This document shows, piece after piece, positions 59,373 to 64,000 of a DNA stretch of 64,000 nucleotides (the first letter of the stretch is position 1; the number at the start of each line of letters is the position of its first letter). The stretch comes from Actinomucor elegans. Lineage: Eukaryota; Mucoromycota; Mucoromycetes; Mucorales; Mucoraceae. The stretch lies in the NCBI GenBank assembly GCA_026027325.1, contig JAMSLZ010000005.1:930001-994000 (forward strand). Direction: 5' to 3'. The position numbers were made by a program, and so were the translations under genes. The notes under the pieces were generated by a model. It was given only the letters and a program-made list of their open reading frames with translations. It did no database searches and was not told where the DNA came from.

Positions 59373-62273
59373 TTAAGCAAAACATTCGTAAATATCAGAA
59401 ATGGGCTTAATAGCCATTTTGGCTCTCTCCAGTACATCTGAAACACGCTTCTTGAAGACATCATTATCTGATTCAACAGCCTGATAGATAAAATAAAATA
59501 AATTGTTAGTCAAAGTATTGTAAACAGTTCTATAGAACTTACGAATTTGATTGTGTCTACAGTGGCATCAATGCCGTCCATGTTTACTAGAATTGTCTTT
59601 TCTTTTTCGTTTAGCTCTACTGGTCCAAACTGAGCTTCTAAGAATGAAGCAATATCCAAAAATTCTTTATCAAGTTCTTCAGCTTTCTCTAGTGCTTCCA
59701 TTTCTTTAGATTTTGGTGAACCATGACTATGAGAACAAGGCTGTGAACTCGCTATTATATAGTTAGAAACATGGCTAGCAATAATACGAGTATACAATAC
59801 CTTTGACACTCGCAGGAGAGCTGTCAATAGATAGTAGTACAGCCAAAACAGAATCAGCCACCATATCATTCATGGCATTACCAATCCACTCCAAAGTGAC
59901 TTGGTTAGGGCTAGAAGTCAGCTTCTTTACGTCGATTGTATCAAATACGCGAAGCACTGTGCCTTGCTGATTGCCAGCGCCATCTCCTTCTGCTAGTTCT
60001 GTTTCTGATACTGTACCAAACATCATTTCCAAGTGCCATTTCAAGAGCCCAATGCCTGCATTGAAAGGTACAACTTGTCGTTGTGTTACTACTGTGGTTA
60101 TTAATCCTCCCAACTCATTCAAATCTTCAGGGCTCATAATATTCAATTGGAAATCCTTGACTACGAGAACACCGTTCAAAGGTTGATTTTCTGTTGGATA
60201 TTTCGCTGCTAATCTACCAATGGTCTGCATAATAATGTTAATTTCAAAGGTTTGAACCAAACTGTGTTTATTACCTTGGCCATCTTTTCACCACGGAAAT
60301 GTAACTTGACAGTATCACAGTTTTTGGGCGTATAGATGGTAACATTTTCTTCCTTTTCAGAGTACTTGCTTTGAAGCGCAGACTTTAAACGATACATGGC
60401 ATTTGCTTCGCCATGAACAAGGATCTAGATATATGTGAATACAAAGCCATCTTTGAAGAAAATATACTTACAACATGAGGCGCTTTCACATCGTCAATGA
60501 ACTTGCTGTTTTGTGTAAAGTCTACATGGGCAGAGAAAGAGATATAATCTACAGACATTTTCAAGGGCACCTTGCGTCCATCCATAGCCTGGAAATCTGA
60601 AGGTTCATTCATTGCTTGCTATAAAAAAAAAACGTAAGAAAGACGTATCTGGATGTTTTGTATACTTACTCTAGCTAATGTATTTTCTACACAATAACCA
60701 GTAATCACCAAACCATTTTTTTTGTCCGGAGCCCATCTTTCAAATAGTTCGCGAGACAAACCGTTCTACGCAAAGAGTTAATTATATGTTGATATCCAGT
60801 TCAAATGTGCACTTACTTGAAGCATACCAGGGCTTGCCATCATGACACAGGGGCCCGAATCTTCAAATTGCTCCACATTCTTGAGGTTACTAATGTGTTT
60901 AAAGACAAATGGATTGGAAATAGCAAACTGTTTACGGATACGCGCGTTCATCATGTTAATGTAGGTTTGATAGACAGCCATACAACGCTTAGCTAAACTG
61001 GAAGCATAGTAAATAGGAATACTATCTAACTCTGGATGTGCTTCCCAGTATTCATCCAAAATCAATAGTAATTCTTGAGCACGACCTAGAGCAAATACTG
61101 GCATAAGACAACGTCCACCTCGTCCCACAATATCATGAATGAGTGCTAGTAAAGTCTAGTAAGTAAAGCAAAAGGCCTCTTGGTTCTATACTTACAAGTG
61201 AATCGAGTTTCTTTGGCTAACCTTGGTTCATGACTTTGGACACCATAAGTACTCTCAGTGATTAAGACATCTACTGGACCATCGGGCTTTTCAGCTGCCA
61301 TCAAGTGGCGATCTTCCTCTCTTGAATAATCACCCGTGTAGAGCACTTTGACACCTGCAATTTCGATCAAGAACATAGCTGCACCCAACACGTGGCCTGC
61401 GTTAAAGCCGGTAAATTTGATACCTTCTACTTCCACCTGTTGATGGTAATCGATGGCTTCAATACGATGGAACGAATTGATCAAATCTTCTTCACTATAC
61501 AATTGATCTTCATCACCAATATTACTGATATAATGTGAGTATATGTAAGTATATCCATGATTCGATGCTTGACTCAATTTATTACCTGACACGTAAATAA
61601 TCACTGAGCAGCCATTTGTAAATAGCTTTGGTTGGATGAGTCATGAATACGCGTCCTTTAAAAGTAGTCTATAGGAGAATTAAGTAAAGATAACAGAGTA
61701 TACTATGAACACTTACTCTTTCCATAAGGTAAGGCACTGAAGCAGCATGGTCTACGTGAAAACTACCGATATATGTTAATAACAGACATGTTTAATTGGC
61801 TCGCAAACGTACTGGGTGACCAAGAGAACATCAATGCTTGCTGGGTCCATTTCATCAAAGAAAGGCAAGGAAGCAAGACCATTGTAAGCAGGGTGAATAC
61901 CGGCATCAAGCTAGCAAATAAAAAAGGACAATCAATAAAACGAACACTCAGACAAGGATAATTATCACAGATTCATATAAAAGCATGTTTTTTTATTTCA
62001 AATATTGATATAATGTAAAGTATATATTAACTAGAACTACGCGCCCATGTCAGGCTGTCGAAGCAACACGGTTTCTTGCTTTGTTTCGTGATAATTATCA
62101 TAATAGAAAAAGAAAAGAAAAAAAAAACTTACCAAGATAGTCTTTCCTTTGTATTCCAACAGAATGGAAGATCTTCCTACTTCATTTCCCGAGCCAAGTG
62201 GAGTGATCTTTAAAAGATCGTTCTCATCCGTAATAGGGATCTCCATTTCTGCTTTACGTTTAATGCCTGCCAT
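59373..62273 (-). CDS. YSH1: Pre-mRNA 3'-end endonuclease CPSF73/Ysh1
   Basis: Twelve exons (62133-62273, 61813-61910, 61717-61762, 61586-61668, 61196-61524, 60817-61145, 60670-60765, 60472-60618, 60275-60424, 59801-60224, 59543-59751, 59373-59480) give 719 residues, between human (684) and yeast (779). It is the metallo-beta-lactamase/beta-CASP nuclease that cuts pre-mRNA before polyadenylation. Zinc ligands are visible: HFHVDH at 80-85, a GHVLGAAMF histidine, [12 protein letters not shown], and later SAHVDF. Beta-CASP blocks include [61 protein letters not shown] and VDYISFSAH. The C-terminal domain ends in ISDIYECFA. The exon 6 acceptor at 61146 was chosen because it restores [11 protein letters not shown]. 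The start is 172 bp from the divergent membrane-protein gene. Confidence 0.94.
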
Positions 62274-62445
62274 ATTGTTTAAAAAAGTGTGTAAAAAACA
62301 AAAAGGAAGCAGGTCAACTAAAAAAGCGCTCGGCTACGTTTTATATGCCAGAGTGACTATCGTTTTTGCTGGCTCTATATAAGTGCAGCTGTAACCTGAA
62401 ACGCCCTTGATTTAAACTCTTTTCTCTGTTTCTCTTTTCTTTATT
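62274..62445. promoter_or_regulatory. Bidirectional promoter, YSH1 and membrane-protein gene
   Basis: 172 bp separate the two ATGs. TATATAA at 62376-62382 is 64-70 nt upstream of the plus-strand ATG, the same distance as TATA-like elements of other genes here. Confidence 0.5.
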
Positions 62446-63360
62446 ATGGGTAGATACTCTAACAAAAGCGGCAGTAGCCGTGAAAGAACACCTTTATTGA
62501 ATGAAGGACCCAAAGTTCGTGGAGTGCATCGAGTACCTACCTTTTTCAAGTCGTCTATTCCTAACCGAAGATCCCTTTTGAAAGCCTTTGTCGGTATGGC
62601 GGTTCATATGCTTTTTGAACTGGTTTTACCTATCGTTCTCTACTATGTTTTACGTGGCTTTGTGTCTCCTCTACTGGCTTTACTTTTGGCAGGTGTACCT
62701 ACTGCTCTGGCTGTCATGTTCAAAGGATATAAAGAACGTAAAGTAGACATGATGGGTGTCTTGATGCTGATGGGTTTCGTTGTATCGGCTATTTTGGCGT
62801 TTGTTCAATCTGATCCGAAGCTTTATCTTCTGCGTGAATCGGCTATGACTCTAGCTATGGGTTTGATGTTATTATTAACATTGTTTCCTTTACGCTGGCG
62901 ATACCATATACTTCGCCCCTTTATGTTTTATGTGGCTAGACAAATCGCCATTTCTAGTAACGTTTTGATGAACGCCAATACTGTGCGCGAACATTGGGAT
63001 TGGTTCTGGGATTATTACGCTACGTTTAGATACTTTTTGCGTGCTTTAACTGGTATTTGGGGCCTAGGTTTAGTTAGTGAATTTTTGGTTCGCGTCCTTC
63101 TGATCAATTCAGTGGACGAAGTAGACGACGTAGTGTATTACTCGAATATTTATATGTTTATTGTTATGATCTTACTTGGCACTGTCACTGTAGTGAGTGC
63201 TTTATTACTTAGACATTACTTTAATCTCGAGCAAAACCGTATCAAAGTGGCTGAAAGAAGATCGGAAATCGAGAGCATTATTGCTCGCGCTGCTGCCGAG
63301 AAAAAGCAACAGCAATTACAGAAGAAGCAGCAGCAAGAGCATCAACAAGATCTTGTTTAA
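62446..63360 (+). CDS. Multi-pass membrane protein, VC0807-like
   Basis: Single exon, 304 residues. About six hydrophobic segments: residues about 48-68, 72-90, 102-120, 133-148, 204-222 and 236-256. The central part (PTALAVMFKGYKERKVDMMG, then DPKLYLLRESAMTLAMGL) resembles the widespread but uncharacterised VC0807-type integral membrane family (identification from pattern, moderate). The N-terminus is Ser/Arg-rich with an acidic-dileucine-like RTPLLNE, a sorting type seen on vacuolar proteins (inference). The C-terminus is a Lys/Gln coiled tail (KKQQQLQKKQQQ). Function unknown. An AATAAA lies 36 nt after the stop. Confidence 0.85.
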   Translation: MGRYSNKSGSSRERTPLLNEGPKVRGVHRVPTFFKSSIPNRRSLLKAFVGMAVHMLFELVLPIVLYYVLRGFVSPLLALLLAGVPTALAVMFKGYKERKVDMMGVLMLMGFVVSAILAFVQSDPKLYLLRESAMTLAMGLMLLLTLFPLRWRYHILRPFMFYVARQIAISSNVLMNANTVREHWDWFWDYYATFRYFLRALTGIWGLGLVSEFLVRVLLINSVDEVDDVVYYSNIYMFIVMILLGTVTVVSALLLRHYFNLEQNRIKVAERRSEIESIIARAAAEKKQQQLQKKQQQEHQQDLV

Positions 63361-63395
63361 ACTGCATCTTATATTATAGTTTATACCCTTCTTTG

Positions 63396-63401
63396 AATAA
63401 A
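63396..63401 (+). terminator. Polyadenylation-type signal AATAAA
   Basis: AATAAA lies 36 nt after the stop of the membrane-protein gene, followed by a T run. Confidence 0.4.
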
Positions 63402-64000
63402 TGTTTTTTCGATCTGACAATTGAAGTTGGTATGACAAGCACAGACGGCTGAAGCCAATTAAAGGAATGCATCAGTTTTGGACTCTCTTCATCACACTTT
63501 TGAATAAGAAAAGTAATAAAAGGAGCTAATTCGCTCGTGTATCAAGTGGTATGAAGAGTATAACATTGCTCCTTTTAAAAACCATCGAGTTTTATTAATG
63601 TTCTATATATATTATACACTCTGTTTTTTTTTCACGATAACTAATATAACAAATAAACAAAAGGAATATAAAGTTTGCTCTGAAGTACATGAAACACATA
63701 CACATTATAAACTATGTCTCTACAATGTTATTTATACCATTAAATAAATGATAAGCGGATACCAATACCAAATAGGGTTCTGGTTGTTGACTATTATTTA
63801 CCTTCTCAGAGAATCTCTCTTTTTTGGCTTTGCAATTTGATCTCGTTTTTAATACCAAATAATTGTCGATATGAAGAACATATATTAATAATGTTTGTGT
63901 CCAATAAAATACCACGTCATATGGAGTAAAGGTCATTACATGTTTCATTTGATTGATGGAATGGTGTTCAAGAAAGACAGTTATTTAAATCTTGATGAAT
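63402..64000. other. Intergenic to window end
   Basis: AT-rich, no supported gene. A 78-codon minus frame at 63712-63948 lacks coding texture. Confidence 0.4.

Noticed and set aside
1..64000. CRISPR arrays, bacterial operons, rRNA genes or biosynthetic gene cluster
   Set aside because: No regular short direct repeats with spacers, no rRNA similarity, and genes are spliced single eukaryotic units with unrelated functions.

Overview
The window looks like nuclear DNA of an early-diverging filamentous fungus, most likely Mucoromycota (Mucorales-like). The basis is AT-rich intergenic DNA, compact genes with many short GT-AG introns (mostly about 45-75 nt), a FAR1-type zinc-finger regulator, a short four-pass Sho1 osmosensor, and ordinary fungal housekeeping genes. 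Exon structures were read by eye from splice consensus, reading frame and family resemblance. Every multi-exon model below was checked for a total length divisible by three.

Layout, left to right. 0-1 kb: broken secreted-protein gene (-). 2.8-3.6 kb: coiled-coil protein (+). 6.5-9.2 kb: glycogen phosphorylase (+). 12.6-14.4 kb: mitochondrial citrate synthase (-). 16.8-17.9 kb: SHO1 (-). 18.7-20.5 kb: M17 leucyl aminopeptidase (-). 21.9-23.8 kb: MIC60/mitofilin (+). 26.0-27.8 kb: V-ATPase subunit H (+), convergent with an FKBP-TPR isomerase (-). 29.9-30.6 kb: small coiled-coil protein (+), convergent with a PAP2 lipid phosphatase (-). 35.4-36.2 kb: NFKBIL1-like protein (+) with a frameshift, overlapping tail-to-tail with the CIA1 WD40 protein (-). 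37.8-39.5 kb: FAR1-domain regulator (+). 43.9-45.4 kb: LARGE-like type II glycosyltransferase (+). 46.0-49.0 kb: patatin-type TGL lipase (+). 51.3-52.3 kb: decayed membrane-protein gene. 52.75-53.1 kb: Ty3/gypsy reverse-transcriptase relic. 53.9-55.1 kb: HUS1 (+). 55.7-56.2 kb: CHY zinc-finger protein (+). 57.1-58.0 kb: bHLH-zipper factor (+). 59.4-62.3 kb: CPSF73/YSH1 (-), divergent from a multi-pass membrane protein (+) at 62.4-63.4 kb.

The genes form no operon or cluster. They cover carbon storage and the TCA cycle, lipid turnover (PAP2, TGL), osmosensing, mitochondrial architecture and import, Fe-S assembly, DNA-damage checkpoint and mRNA 3'-end formation. The gene-poor gaps (9-12, 23-26, 32-35, 39-44, 49-54 and 57-59 kb) carry the accessory content: many homopolymer A/T runs of 24-32 nt and a diverged dispersed repeat on both strands.

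The most interesting unexplained signal is that repeat. At least fourteen copies of a related core occur. Four loci hold two copies in the same orientation, 170-181 bp apart, and none of the recognised copies lies in an exon. I know of no named family for it. No RNA gene, CRISPR array or bacterial-type element was supported.
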